A DNA stretch of 64,000 nucleotides from GCA-2684655 sp045105235 (GTDB lineage Bacteria > Planctomycetota > UBA1135 > UBA2386): positions 1 to 64,000 of the forward strand of contig JBGCDH010000016.1 in NCBI GenBank assembly GCA_045105235.1, given 5' to 3'. The position numbers and the translations under genes were made by a program. Below the pieces are notes generated by a model, which saw nothing but the letters and a program-made list of their open reading frames with translations, ran no database searches and was not told the DNA's origin. Of this stretch, positions 35,627 through 43,928 are shown in pieces (the first letter of the stretch is position 1; each line of letters starts with the position of its first letter).

Positions 35627-36510
35627 GTCGCGAGCTGGGCACGGTTCGTTTTGGCGTGGCCGGTTGGAGCTATGCCGATTGGAAAGGCATCGTCTACCCA
35701 CGAGGCTGCAAGGACACTCTGCGGGCCGTGGCGGAGCGGCTCGATCTGATCGAGATCAACAGCACGTTCTACGCCTTGCCCAGCGCCAAGAACTGCGCCT
35801 CGTGGGTCGAACGCACCGAAGATCTTGGCACGGCCTTCACCGCCAAGTTGCCGCGCGAGTTCACGCACGCGGCGCACTTTGGCCAAGCGGAGATCGAGGC
35901 ATCTCGGGCTGGCTTTGCCCCGCTTGCTGCTTCGGGTCGACTCTGCGGTTTGCTTGCACAGTTCGACTACCGCTTCGAGGCTGTCGAACGTTCGTTCGAG
36001 CGCGTTGCGCGGCTCGTCGATGCGTTTGCACCGCTCGGCGTGTCGCTCTTTGTCGAGCTCCGCCATCGCTCGTGGAATGCGGCGGATGCGCTTGCGCGGC
36101 TCGCCGCCAGCGGTGTGGGGGTGCTCGAACTCGACTACCCGGGAATGGTGGGGGGCTTTTCGCGGGACGTCTCGACGGTTCGTGCTGCGGGGGTCGCCTA
36201 CTTCCGGCTGCATGGGCGGAATCGTTCCTGGTTTGACAAAGCTGCCGGGCGCGATGAGGTCTACGACTGGCGGTATTCTGATTTCGAGACCGACCAAATC
36301 TGGGCCCGTTTGCAGCGGATCCGTGCGTCCGCGAGCGAGGCGATTGTGGTTGCCAACAACCATTTTCACGGCAAGGCCATGGAGGTCGTGCGCGAGCTGC
36401 TGGAGCGCTATCGGGGCGAGGCGGAAGCAAACGACCGATCGCACCGATCCGTCGCCTACAGGCCGGGCGAGCCGGGCGGCAATGGCGCCGAAGTGTCTGG
36501 GCGGGCGTAG
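35623..36510 (+). CDS. DUF72 family protein
   Basis: The 295-residue protein belongs to the YecE/DUF72 TIM-barrel family. Evidence is FGVAGWSYADWKGIVYPRGC near residue 10, LDLIEINSTFYALPS, FTAKLPREFTHAAHF, GRLCGLLAQFDYRF, FVELRHRSWNAADAL, YFRLHGRN and the final VVANNHFHGKAMEVVRELLE. The role of the family is not established. Some members are suspected to act on nucleic acids, and several are encoded next to repair genes. Its GTG start overlaps the rarA stop, implying coupled translation. A polar tail of about 30 residues is extra. Confidence 0.85.
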   Translation: MSRELGTVRFGVAGWSYADWKGIVYPRGCKDTLRAVAERLDLIEINSTFYALPSAKNCASWVERTEDLGTAFTAKLPREFTHAAHFGQAEIEASRAGFAPLAASGRLCGLLAQFDYRFEAVERSFERVARLVDAFAPLGVSLFVELRHRSWNAADALARLAASGVGVLELDYPGMVGGFSRDVSTVRAAGVAYFRLHGRNRSWFDKAAGRDEVYDWRYSDFETDQIWARLQRIRASASEAIVVANNHFHGKAMEVVRELLERYRGEAEANDRSHRSVAYRPGEPGGNGAEVSGRA

Positions 36511-36688
36511 CTTCGTATCCCCCGCGCCGCGGCAGGCTGTGTTGCCACGCGGGTATCCTGTCTGCGCTGGTGGAGGCCTTGTCGTCAGGAGGCTGCGCCA
36601 GGTGTCTCGCATCCGCGACATCCAGCCCAGCTCGGGCGGCGAACCTAGCCCATGAGGGCAAACCAGGCCCATTTGCCGGCTGGCACAC

Positions 36689-36729
36689 CGCTTGCTGACG
36701 AATGTTGCTACCGAACGCTTGCTGACGAA
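36689..36729 (+). repeat. 14-bp direct repeat in a 254-bp intergenic region
   Basis: CGCTTGCTGACGAA occurs at 36689-36702 and 36716-36729, a 27-bp period, shortly before a lipoprotein gene. The spacing of about two and a half helical turns would suit a repeated regulator site, but it may be a duplication. No other feature was seen between 36511 and 36764. Confidence 0.45.
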
Positions 36730-36764
36730 CTCTGCAGCACTCCCAACCGCCCTGGACTCGCACC

Positions 36765-37220
36765 ATGCGCCTACAAACTCTCGTCCTCCTGCTCACCGTA
36801 CTCACCGCAGCATCCTGCAGCCGCGGCCGCCAATCAGGCCGCATCGTTGTCGAGCAGCCCCGCTTGACCTCGATCTTGGTGGAGGTGTTTGACCCGAACA
36901 CCAATCTCGCATGGGAAGGTGTGTCCGTCCGCGTTTTGGAGGCGGATCAAGAGTGGTCGGGATGCACCTGTGTCAGCCCGTTCCAGGACGAGTTTCTGAC
37001 CGACCAGTTTGGCCAGGTGCTGCTGGACGAGTTTCTGTTGGCAGACCAGCAGGTCGGCTTCATCCGCGATCAGAACGGCGCGGCGATTCTGTCGTCTGAT
37101 TTCGATGAGGATGAAGCGCTTGTGGTTCTCGAGATCTCCGCGATCGGCTTCCAGACGGTCATCGTGGAAGTGCCGGTGAGTTGGGACGAGCCAGATGTTT
37201 TTGTCGAAGTTCCCTTCTAG
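36765..37220 (+). CDS. Small predicted lipoprotein, carboxypeptidase-regulatory-like fold
   Basis: The 151-residue protein begins MRLQTLVLLLTVLTAASCSR, with a short lipoprotein signal (LTAASC lipobox, Cys 18), so it is predicted to be lipid-anchored. The mature part has the pattern of a carboxypeptidase-regulatory or transthyretin-like beta domain: ILVEVFDPNTNLAWEGVSVR near 38, a turn with CTC, and IGFQTVIVEVPVSWDEPDVF near the end. No enzyme motif is present. The function is unknown. It stands alone on the plus strand. Confidence 0.6.
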   Translation: MRLQTLVLLLTVLTAASCSRGRQSGRIVVEQPRLTSILVEVFDPNTNLAWEGVSVRVLEADQEWSGCTCVSPFQDEFLTDQFGQVLLDEFLLADQQVGFIRDQNGAAILSSDFDEDEALVVLEISAIGFQTVIVEVPVSWDEPDVFVEVPF

Positions 37221-37302
37221 CGGGCCGCGGCCGCGCGCGGGGGGGTGGGGCTTGCGGGGCACCCCCTACGAGCGGAGACGTAGCAGCGCGATTCCCGGTC
37301 AA

Positions 37303-37330
37303 GGACGCAGAGTCGGGCGCCGATAGGTCC
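37303..37330 (+). promoter_or_regulatory. Structured 5' leader hairpin before the receiver-CheX gene
   Basis: GGAC (37303-37306) pairs with GTCC (37327-37330), and TCGG (37313-37316) pairs with CCGA (37320-37323) over a GCG loop. The two helices are separated by an internal loop GCAGAG/TAG. A second small hairpin, CTACG/CGTAG, lies at 37266-37283. A strong ribosome site GGAGGAGAGG follows at 37341-37350. The combination resembles a regulatory leader. Parts (GACGCAGAG, ATAGGTCCTGC) recall the c-di-GMP-I riboswitch, but the long P3 of that class is missing, so no class is assigned. Confidence 0.3.
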
Positions 37331-37358
37331 TGCAACCGCCGGAGGAGAGGACCCAGGC

Positions 37359-38270
37359 TTGGATACAATTCTGCTAGTCAATGATTCGTCGACCCTGACC
37401 AAGGTGTTGTCGTCTCACTTTACAAAGTTGGACTACCGCGTCATTGCGGTAGCTGACGTGCTCAGCGCCTACGAGGCGTACATCCGCAACGACGTCGATC
37501 TGATCCTCACGGATCTAGTCTTGGGCGATCGAGATGGGTTGGAGGTCATCCAAACATTTCGCAGCAAGAAAGCGCAGTCTGCCTTGCCCATCGTCGTGTT
37601 TACGGCGATGGAGGACGAGGAGACCGCCAAGACGTGTATGAATGCAGGGGCCAGCCTCGTGCTGTGCAAGAGCCAGGGCACGGAGCAGCTGACATCGAGA
37701 ATCGAGAAGCTGATCGAGGAATACAAGGAGAACCAGCCGGGCTTCTCTCTCGACAAAGACATGGGGCGTTGCATCGTGAAGGCGACGACGGGCGTCTTCC
37801 GGACGATGATGAACCTGAAGGCGACACCCGGCGAGGTCGCCATCGAGAAGGCTCAGGTGCGCAAGGCCGAGGTGATTGGCAGCGTCGGCGTGGCCGGATT
37901 TCTGACCGGTTCGATCTCGGTGTTCTTGCCGCGCTCGATTGCCAACAAGGCCGTCTGTGCCCTGCTGATGATAGATTCCGCCGATGAACTATCGGGCGAA
38001 GACATGATCGATGCGATTGGTGAAGTCACCAACATGATCGGCGGCTGCATCAAGACGGAGCTCTTTGAGAAAGCGCCACTGTTCGACATCTCGGTGCCGA
38101 GTGTCTACATCGGGGACGACCTGAGCCGGCGCACGGTTTCGAACGACCTCTGCTTTCACGCACCGTTCACGGTAGGCGACGAGACCTTCTCCGTGGAGTT
38201 CTTGATGGTGACCAAGAAGGGCGGCGGCACCGGAGTGCAGTCGTCGCTGGTTGACAGCATGTCCAGCTAA
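37359..38270 (+). CDS. Response regulator with CheX-like C-terminal domain
   Basis: This 303-residue cytosolic protein has an N-terminal receiver (about 1-120): ILLVNDSSTLTKVLSSHFTK, VDLILTDLVLGDRDGLEVIQ with the phospho-Asp, LPIVVFTAMEDEET, and a Lys in LVLCKSQGTEQL. The C-terminal part (about 140-295) carries IGEVTNMIGGCIKTELFEKA, the CheX/CheC type phosphatase helix (E-x2-N pattern). Such fusions may dephosphorylate other receivers. It starts at a TTG (37359) with a strong GGAGGAGAGG ribosome site. A possible structured leader precedes it. No chemotaxis genes are nearby. Confidence 0.8.
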   Translation: MDTILLVNDSSTLTKVLSSHFTKLDYRVIAVADVLSAYEAYIRNDVDLILTDLVLGDRDGLEVIQTFRSKKAQSALPIVVFTAMEDEETAKTCMNAGASLVLCKSQGTEQLTSRIEKLIEEYKENQPGFSLDKDMGRCIVKATTGVFRTMMNLKATPGEVAIEKAQVRKAEVIGSVGVAGFLTGSISVFLPRSIANKAVCALLMIDSADELSGEDMIDAIGEVTNMIGGCIKTELFEKAPLFDISVPSVYIGDDLSRRTVSNDLCFHAPFTVGDETFSVEFLMVTKKGGGTGVQSSLVDSMSS

Positions 38271-38336
38271 TGGTGTGAAGCCGAAAGCTACCGCGGGCGG
38301 ATTCGCGCACAGGCCGGCATCTGTCGGAATCTTGCC

Positions 38337-39767
38337 GTGAGTGCGAGTGCGAGTGATGGCGGCTCAGCGGGTTTCCGTGCGGCCCGGGACTGTGCCCTTG
38401 GCCTCCGCGCGGATGCGCGGCAAACTCGCGATGTGAGTCGCGACGTACACCTGGATCCTGATCTTCACCGAACGCGTCGACAGCGCCTCCTCAACGTGCT
38501 GGGCGACGGTGTTCTGGTGGTCCCGACCGCGACCCATGCCACGCGCAATGGCGACGTGCAGCACGAGTTTCGGCCGGGTTCCGACTTTCACTTCTTGACG
38601 GGCTTTCCGGAGCCGGAGGCGCTGCTTGTCGCGCGACGGCTCGATCGCAAGAGCCACCACGCGATGCTGTTTGTGCGCGAGCGCAACCGCGAGCGGGAGA
38701 TCTGGGATGGTCCTCGCTACGGCACCAAGGGCGCGGTCAAGAGCTTCGGATTGGATGAGGCGCGTTCGGTGGAGTCCTTCTGGTCCGTGCTGCCTGAGCT
38801 CGTCGATCCGTCCGACCGGCTGTTTTGCACTCTCGGGCTCGACGAGTCCTTTGATCGCAATCTCCTCGGTTCCTACCGCAAGCATGCGGCGCTCCATCGG
38901 CGGCGCCTCCTCGCGCGACATCCGGCGATCGTCGATCCGAAGCCCGAACTCGATCGGCTGCGCCTGATCAAGGATCGGCAGGAGGTCGCGTTGCTTCGCC
39001 GTGCGGCGGAGATCACCTGCGCTGGCCATCGTGCGGCGATGCGGGGCATGGCGGCCGGCATGCACGAGTATGAGGCGCAGGCTCTGTTGGAGGCGGAGTT
39101 CCGGGCGGCGGGGAGCCCACGCAACGGCTATCCATCGATCGTTGCCAGTGGCCCGAACGCATGCGTTCTGCACTACCACGAAAACAGTCGCCGGACGCGT
39201 CGCGGAGACCTGATGCTGATCGACGCCGGCGCCGAGCACCTGGGGGTCACCGCCGATGTGACGCGCACGTGGCCGGTCGACGGCACGTTTCGGCCGCCGC
39301 AAGCAGCCGTCTACAATGTTGTGTTGCGGGCGCAGCTAGCGGGGATTCGCGCCTGCAAGGTCGGAGCGCCGTGGGATGCCGCGCACCATGCGTGTATGCG
39401 CGAGTTGACGCGCGGCCTGGTCGAGCTAGGCGTGTTGCGCGGCAAGTTGCCAGCGCTGCTCAAGGCCCATGCCTGCCGTCCGTGGTATATGCACGGCACC
39501 AGCCACTGGCTGGGGCGAGATGTGCACGACGTCGGCGGCTATACGGATGAACTCGGTGCGCCGGAGCCGCTGCTCGCCGGCTGCATGCTGACCGTCGAGC
39601 CCGGTCTCTACTTCGGCGTTCGCGATCGATCGGTGCCGAAGGAGCTGCGCGGCATTGGTGTGCGCATCGAAGACGATGTGCTGGTCACCAAGCGTGGCCC
39701 CGAGGTCTTGACGGAGGCTGTGCCGAAGACCGTCGCGGAAATCGAGCAGCTGATGCAGCAGTCCTGA
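38337..39767 (+). CDS. pepP: Xaa-Pro aminopeptidase (M24B, PepP type)
   Basis: This 476-residue two-metal exopeptidase removes N-terminal residues before proline. The N-terminal domain holds RRQRLLNVLGDGVLVVPTAT and RPGSDFHFLTGFPEPEALLV. The catalytic pita-bread domain shows the metal ligands: Asp in LMLIDAGAEHLGVTADVTRT, His in MHGTSHWLGRDVHDVGGYTD, Glu in LTVEPGLYFGVR, and Glu in GIGVRIEDDVLVTKRGPEVL. The first 30 or so residues (from GTG 38337) do not match the family, and GTG 38433 (SRDVHLDPDLHRTRRQRLL) is an equally good start. It stands alone between the CheX gene and the polysaccharide locus. Confidence 0.92.
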   Translation: MSASASDGGSAGFRAARDCALGLRADARQTRDVSRDVHLDPDLHRTRRQRLLNVLGDGVLVVPTATHATRNGDVQHEFRPGSDFHFLTGFPEPEALLVARRLDRKSHHAMLFVRERNREREIWDGPRYGTKGAVKSFGLDEARSVESFWSVLPELVDPSDRLFCTLGLDESFDRNLLGSYRKHAALHRRRLLARHPAIVDPKPELDRLRLIKDRQEVALLRRAAEITCAGHRAAMRGMAAGMHEYEAQALLEAEFRAAGSPRNGYPSIVASGPNACVLHYHENSRRTRRGDLMLIDAGAEHLGVTADVTRTWPVDGTFRPPQAAVYNVVLRAQLAGIRACKVGAPWDAAHHACMRELTRGLVELGVLRGKLPALLKAHACRPWYMHGTSHWLGRDVHDVGGYTDELGAPEPLLAGCMLTVEPGLYFGVRDRSVPKELRGIGVRIEDDVLVTKRGPEVLTEAVPKTVAEIEQLMQQS

Positions 39768-39803
39768 GTCAGAGGTCGCAGAGGTCGGGACTGCGGGCGG
39801 GGA

Positions 39804-41180
39804 TCACATGCCGGTGCCGCGCAGGACCACGCGCACCGTGTGCAGGATCAGCTTGATGTCCATCCACAGCGACCAGTTGTCGATGTAGTAGAGGTCCATC
39901 TCGACCCAGCGCTTAAACGACACGCGGTTGCGTCCGTAGACCTGCCAGATGCAGGTGAGACCCGGCTTGATCGAGATGCGGCGGCGCTGCCACCAGGTGT
40001 ATTGCTCGACTTCCTTCGGGATGGGTGGGCGCGGGCCGACGAGGCTCATGTCGCCGAGCAGGACGTTGAACAGCTGCGGCAGCTCGTCCAGGCTGAACTT
40101 GCGCAGAATGTGACCTGCGGAGGTGATCCGCGGATCGTTGACGACCTTCAGCGCCGGGCCATCTTGCTTGCTGTGCTCCCGCATCTTCTCTTGTTCCTTC
40201 TCGGCGCCGACGCGCATCGTGCGGAACTTGAGGCAGCTAAACGTGCGGCCGGACTTGCCGACGCGCGTTTGGCGGTAGAGCACAGGGCCGCTGCTGGTCA
40301 GCTTGACCGCAAGGGCGCAGATGGTGAACACCGGCAGCATCATCAGGATGCCGACGCTGGCTCCGACGACGTCGATGGCCCGCTTGGTCAGCGCGCCGAG
40401 CGACGTTTCGGACATCGCCTGCACGTTGAGGCCTGGGCGGTTGGCGCTCCAGGCGAGGCCGACGCGCATGTCGTCGACGTCGAGGAATGACGGGAAGTAT
40501 TGCGTCTGCAGGCCGAGGTGCTCGCAGGTGTCGATCGCGTGGTGGACTTCGCCGGTGATGGCGTCGTCCGAAGGGCTCACAAAGGCCAAGTTGATGCGGG
40601 CCGTGCGCAGGATCTCGCCGAGGTCATCGATAGAGCCCAGACGATCCAGGTGCGGCATGTCGCGGTCATCTTCGTTCGTCAGGGGGACGAAGCCCATGAG
40701 CTGCACGGATTCCGTGACGTCTTGGCTCGATGACAGGGCGCGCGCGCTCGGGCAGGCTCCAATGACGACGGCGCGAAGCCGTTCGGGTCCGATGTTGCTC
40801 GGCGTGAACGACAGGGCAATGCGGACCGCCGTGAGCAGCGCGACGCCGACCACGAGCACCATCCACATGCGCAGGTGGTGAACGTCGGAGAACGAAACCG
40901 CAAAGAGTCCGGCGATGCCCCAGGTTGCTGCCCACGTCTCGAGCGTGCGTCGCAGCGAAATTGCTAGGTTGCGCGACGGCGGGATGCTGTTGGCGCCGAG
41001 GCGCTGCGCGATCAGCAGCCAGATGATGGTGAAAGTTCCCCACAAGCCGGCAGCCTGGGCGAGGTTGTCTGCCAGCGTGAGCTTGCCGGAATCTGCCCAC
41101 AGGCCACCCGCGCTCAGGGCAGCGAGGACGCAGAGTAGGTCGGCCATGGTTGTGGCCATTCGACGAGCAGAACGAGGCAT
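39804..41180 (-). CDS. Polyprenyl glycosylphosphotransferase (exopolysaccharide initiator)
   Basis: The 458-residue membrane enzyme transfers a sugar-1-phosphate to undecaprenyl phosphate to start a polysaccharide. N-terminal hydrophobic segments (up to about 110) and a middle nucleotide-binding-like region precede the catalytic C-terminal bacterial sugar transferase domain. That domain shows KRAIDVVGASVGILMMLPVF, RVGKSGRTFSCLKFRTMRVG, LRKFSLDELPQLFNVLLGDM, SLVGPRPPIPKEVEQYTWWQ, and KPGLTCIWQVYGRNRVSFKR. It heads a leftward gene. The next leftward gene to its right, an O-antigen ligase-like protein, is 324 bp away. Confidence 0.88.
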   Translation of the reverse strand: MPRSARRMATTMADLLCVLAALSAGGLWADSGKLTLADNLAQAAGLWGTFTIIWLLIAQRLGANSIPPSRNLAISLRRTLETWAATWGIAGLFAVSFSDVHHLRMWMVLVVGVALLTAVRIALSFTPSNIGPERLRAVVIGACPSARALSSSQDVTESVQLMGFVPLTNEDDRDMPHLDRLGSIDDLGEILRTARINLAFVSPSDDAITGEVHHAIDTCEHLGLQTQYFPSFLDVDDMRVGLAWSANRPGLNVQAMSETSLGALTKRAIDVVGASVGILMMLPVFTICALAVKLTSSGPVLYRQTRVGKSGRTFSCLKFRTMRVGAEKEQEKMREHSKQDGPALKVVNDPRITSAGHILRKFSLDELPQLFNVLLGDMSLVGPRPPIPKEVEQYTWWQRRRISIKPGLTCIWQVYGRNRVSFKRWVEMDLYYIDNWSLWMDIKLILHTVRVVLRGTGM

Positions 41181-41504
41181 CGGGCGAGGAGGTGGCGGCG
41201 ACTACGTGGGAATGCGGTGGTGAGGAGCAGGCCAAAGCCCGGAAGAAGCGCGCGGTTACAGCCACTTCATCGTCGATCGGTGCCCTCTACTGACAACGAT
41301 TCAATCGCTTTTCCGTTGCTGCCGCCTCGGGATTTCTACGCAGTTTAGCTCATCATTCTGTCCGGAGAGCGTTTCGCGGCGCGGAATGGCCGTTGTCATG
41401 GACTCTTGATGGTATGTGGGGCGAGTGTGGAATTTTAAGATTCTCAGCTCAGGACGGGGGGCGCGGCGGGACATAGAGAAAAGACCCGGGAGCCAGCGGA
41501 AGCA
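41181..41504. other. Non-coding gap within the polysaccharide locus
   Basis: This 324-bp stretch lies between two minus-strand genes. It is more AT-rich than the surroundings, with a near-palindrome GAATTTTAAGATTC around 41430-41444 and TTGTCA/TGACAA words on both strands. It most likely holds the promoter of the glycosylphosphotransferase gene and the end of the upstream gene's message. No convincing open frame or clear terminator was seen. Confidence 0.45.
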
Positions 41505-42872
41505 CTACGTTCCGTGCGCCGGCCGCAGGCTCGCAAGTTGCCGTACTGGCACAGCGCCTGGAACGAGCGTCAAGGAGCCTATCGCGGCGAGCAGCATCTG
41601 CCACTGCACAACGATCTGTTCAAAGTAGCTGACGGCAATGAAGTTCATGCAGTGCATGAAGAGGGCCGTGCCAAGCGCCCAGGTGCAGAGCTGGTAGGCG
41701 CGGCCTCCCTCCTGCAGGCGGAGGCTGCGCGAGATGCCGGCGAACGCAAACCAGATGACGATCACGAATGCGATCAACCGGAAGATGCCGCCGAGAACGC
41801 CTTCGCCGACATACTGGTTGGTGACGTCGTGCAGCCCGTACCCCCAGTGGCCGGTGCCGGGCGTGCCAACCTGCCACCATTCGCCGACGCGCCGGAAAAA
41901 CTGATCCACGAGATGGAAGCGGTGCCAGCCGGTCGAGCCGCCGACGACGTCAATACGTGCCAGCAGGTGCCATACAGGCTGCCGCATCAGCACGAAATGC
42001 AGCGCCAGCAGTGCGCCGATGACGAACCAGCGCACCCAGCGCACGGCGCCGCGAACGAGGAAGGCCGCGGCGCCGATCATGCCAAAGCCAAATGCCATGA
42101 CGGGCGTGCTCGAGGCACACATGACGATGATGGCGCAGGCAGTTGCCGTGCCGAACCCCACCAGGATCCAGCGCCCGGTGAGAACGCCGCGAATGGCGTA
42201 GATCGGAATCAGGCAGGCCCAGAAGCAGCCAGCCAGGATGGCGTGGGCAAAAGCCCCCTGGCAGCGCAGGCGGCCATCGCGGATGTCGGTGAACTCAGGC
42301 ACGCCGCCGAACACCGAAAACATGTTCCGGCCCGTGCTGTGCTCGATGAAAAACACGGCGGCTACCGCGAAGCCGCTCAGCAAGAACTGAAGCGAGAGTG
42401 CGGCGAGGTCCTGGTGTCTCCGGATCATCATCCGGAAGAAGAAGTAGACCATCATCGCGTCGATCGACGTGCCGAGGCGATTCAGCAGGATTCCGACGTT
42501 CCAACCCTGCAGGGTCCCGGTAATGACCGAAATGACGGCCCAGGCCACCATGGCGCGGTCCAGCGAGTTGTTGACGATGGGCACGATTTCGCGTCGTGCC
42601 AAGACGCGGAACCAGGCGGCGATCATCAGCAGCCGAATGAACGTGAAGTCCACCGTGAGCAGGACGACGCGCTGGCCGGCCGGGATGAAGCAGAGCATCA
42701 GGATGATCGGCAGCGCCGACCAGCGCCGCGGCAAGATCAGGGCCATCAGCGTCAGCACGCCCAGCGCCGCCAGGCCGACTGCGTGCAGTTCGGTCTCGCC
42801 GCCGAAGTCCGATCCTGCCTGAGCTGGCGTCGGGTCCTGAATCCGTGTCTCGATAAGCAGTGTCTCGATCAC
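41505..42872 (-). CDS. O-antigen ligase/polymerase-like (Wzy/WaaL-type) membrane protein
   Basis: The 455-residue protein has about a dozen membrane helices, for example LAALGVLTLMALILP, ALPIILMLCFIPAGQRVVLL, LIPIYAIRGVLTG and FVIVIWFAFAGIS. A large loop contains STGWHRFHLVDQFFRR and HWGYGLHDVTNQYVGEGVLG. This loop, with Trp-His and the Gly-rich turn, is typical of Wzy_C (O-antigen ligase/polymerase) proteins. It should act at the periplasmic face on lipid-linked glycans. The partner genes are the glycosylphosphotransferase to the left and the Wza-like lipoprotein divergently to the right (241-bp gap). Confidence 0.75.
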   Translation of the reverse strand: MIETLLIETRIQDPTPAQAGSDFGGETELHAVGLAALGVLTLMALILPRRWSALPIILMLCFIPAGQRVVLLTVDFTFIRLLMIAAWFRVLARREIVPIVNNSLDRAMVAWAVISVITGTLQGWNVGILLNRLGTSIDAMMVYFFFRMMIRRHQDLAALSLQFLLSGFAVAAVFFIEHSTGRNMFSVFGGVPEFTDIRDGRLRCQGAFAHAILAGCFWACLIPIYAIRGVLTGRWILVGFGTATACAIIVMCASSTPVMAFGFGMIGAAAFLVRGAVRWVRWFVIGALLALHFVLMRQPVWHLLARIDVVGGSTGWHRFHLVDQFFRRVGEWWQVGTPGTGHWGYGLHDVTNQYVGEGVLGGIFRLIAFVIVIWFAFAGISRSLRLQEGGRAYQLCTWALGTALFMHCMNFIAVSYFEQIVVQWQMLLAAIGSLTLVPGAVPVRQLASLRPAHGT

Positions 42873-43113
42873 TTCGCTGCTGGCTTCGGTTGCGGGGGAG
42901 TGGCGATGGCTCTTGCCCTATCTTGCATTGCTCGGCAGCAAGCCGGGTGCGGCTTGATCCGATTCTTTCGCGGTCGTCTCTTCGATGGCGTCGGAGCTTC
43001 AGTCCACGTGGGCTTCCTGCCGAAGATCTCACGGTCTGGCTCCTGTGTCCACCGTGACGCGGCCCGCCGCATGCTGGTCTGACCGAGGCAGCGGCCATAC
43101 CCTGCGACAACTT

Positions 43114-43839
43114 GTGAAGACGAACCAACTGCGAATCCTGTTCGGCTTGCTGGCTGCGTTCCTGCTGGCTTCGTGCGCCTCGGCGCCCCCGTTTGACGCT
43201 CGGGCCGTTGCGATGGAGTGGGCTGCCTACATGCAGCGCGACTACATTGTGCGATCTGGAGACCGCCTCTCGGTGCGCGTCGACCTGCCGGTGACAAACT
43301 CGGGAGCTTCGGAGCAGCCGGACAACGTGCAGGAAATCGTGGTCTCACCGACGGGCACTATCGACCTGCGTCGTCTCAGTGGGCCGCTGCAGGTTTCCGG
43401 CAAGTCGATGAGCGAAGTCCGCACGCTGGTGCTCGAGGCGTATCGTCGCGAGTTCAAGGACGTGCGGATCGGAGTGCATTTGAGTGAGGCGGCCGTGCAG
43501 TCCATCTACGTCGCGGGCGAAGTCGGGACTCCTGGCGCGATTGTCTACCGCCCGGGCATGACGATGATGCAGGCGATTTCGGAGGCCGGCAGCTTCGACA
43601 TCACCGTCAAGCACAACGACATCCGCATTCTGCGGATCAACGAAGACGGCACGCAGCGGACCTTCCGTGTCAATATGACGGACGTGCTCTACGACGAGCA
43701 GCCGGACTTCTTGCTGCTGCCCGGCGACGTTGTGTATTGCCAGACCTCATCCATCGCCGAAGTCGGCAACTGGGTCGAGCTTTGGATTCGTCGTCTGCTT
43801 CCGATTCAGGTCGGCGGCCCGGCGTACGGCGTCAACTGA
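43114..43839 (+). CDS. Wza-like polysaccharide export lipoprotein
   Basis: The 241-residue protein starts MKTNQLRILFGLLAAFLLAS with lipobox LLASC, so it is an outer-membrane or periplasmic lipoprotein. The Poly_export domain is shown by DYIVRSGDRLSVRV near 47, VQEIVVSPTGTIDLRRLSGP, and GKSMSEVRTLVLEAYRREFK. A SLBB-like repeat follows (VQSIYVAGEVGTPGAIVYRP, then MTMMQAISEAGSFDITVKHN). The GTG at 43114 is the only start that leads straight into the signal; an open frame extends upstream without similarity. It is shorter than full Wza and lacks a visible C-terminal transmembrane amphipathic helix of note. It pairs with the divergent ligase-like gene. Confidence 0.85.
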   Translation: MKTNQLRILFGLLAAFLLASCASAPPFDARAVAMEWAAYMQRDYIVRSGDRLSVRVDLPVTNSGASEQPDNVQEIVVSPTGTIDLRRLSGPLQVSGKSMSEVRTLVLEAYRREFKDVRIGVHLSEAAVQSIYVAGEVGTPGAIVYRPGMTMMQAISEAGSFDITVKHNDIRILRINEDGTQRTFRVNMTDVLYDEQPDFLLLPGDVVYCQTSSIAEVGNWVELWIRRLLPIQVGGPAYGVN

Positions 43840-43928
43840 TCCCTGCTCCGCGGTTAGGCGGCGCGCTTCGAGCAGGAGCGCCGCGAATGCCTTTTGTTGC
43901 GCGGCAAGCGGCATAGCATACGGGCCGC

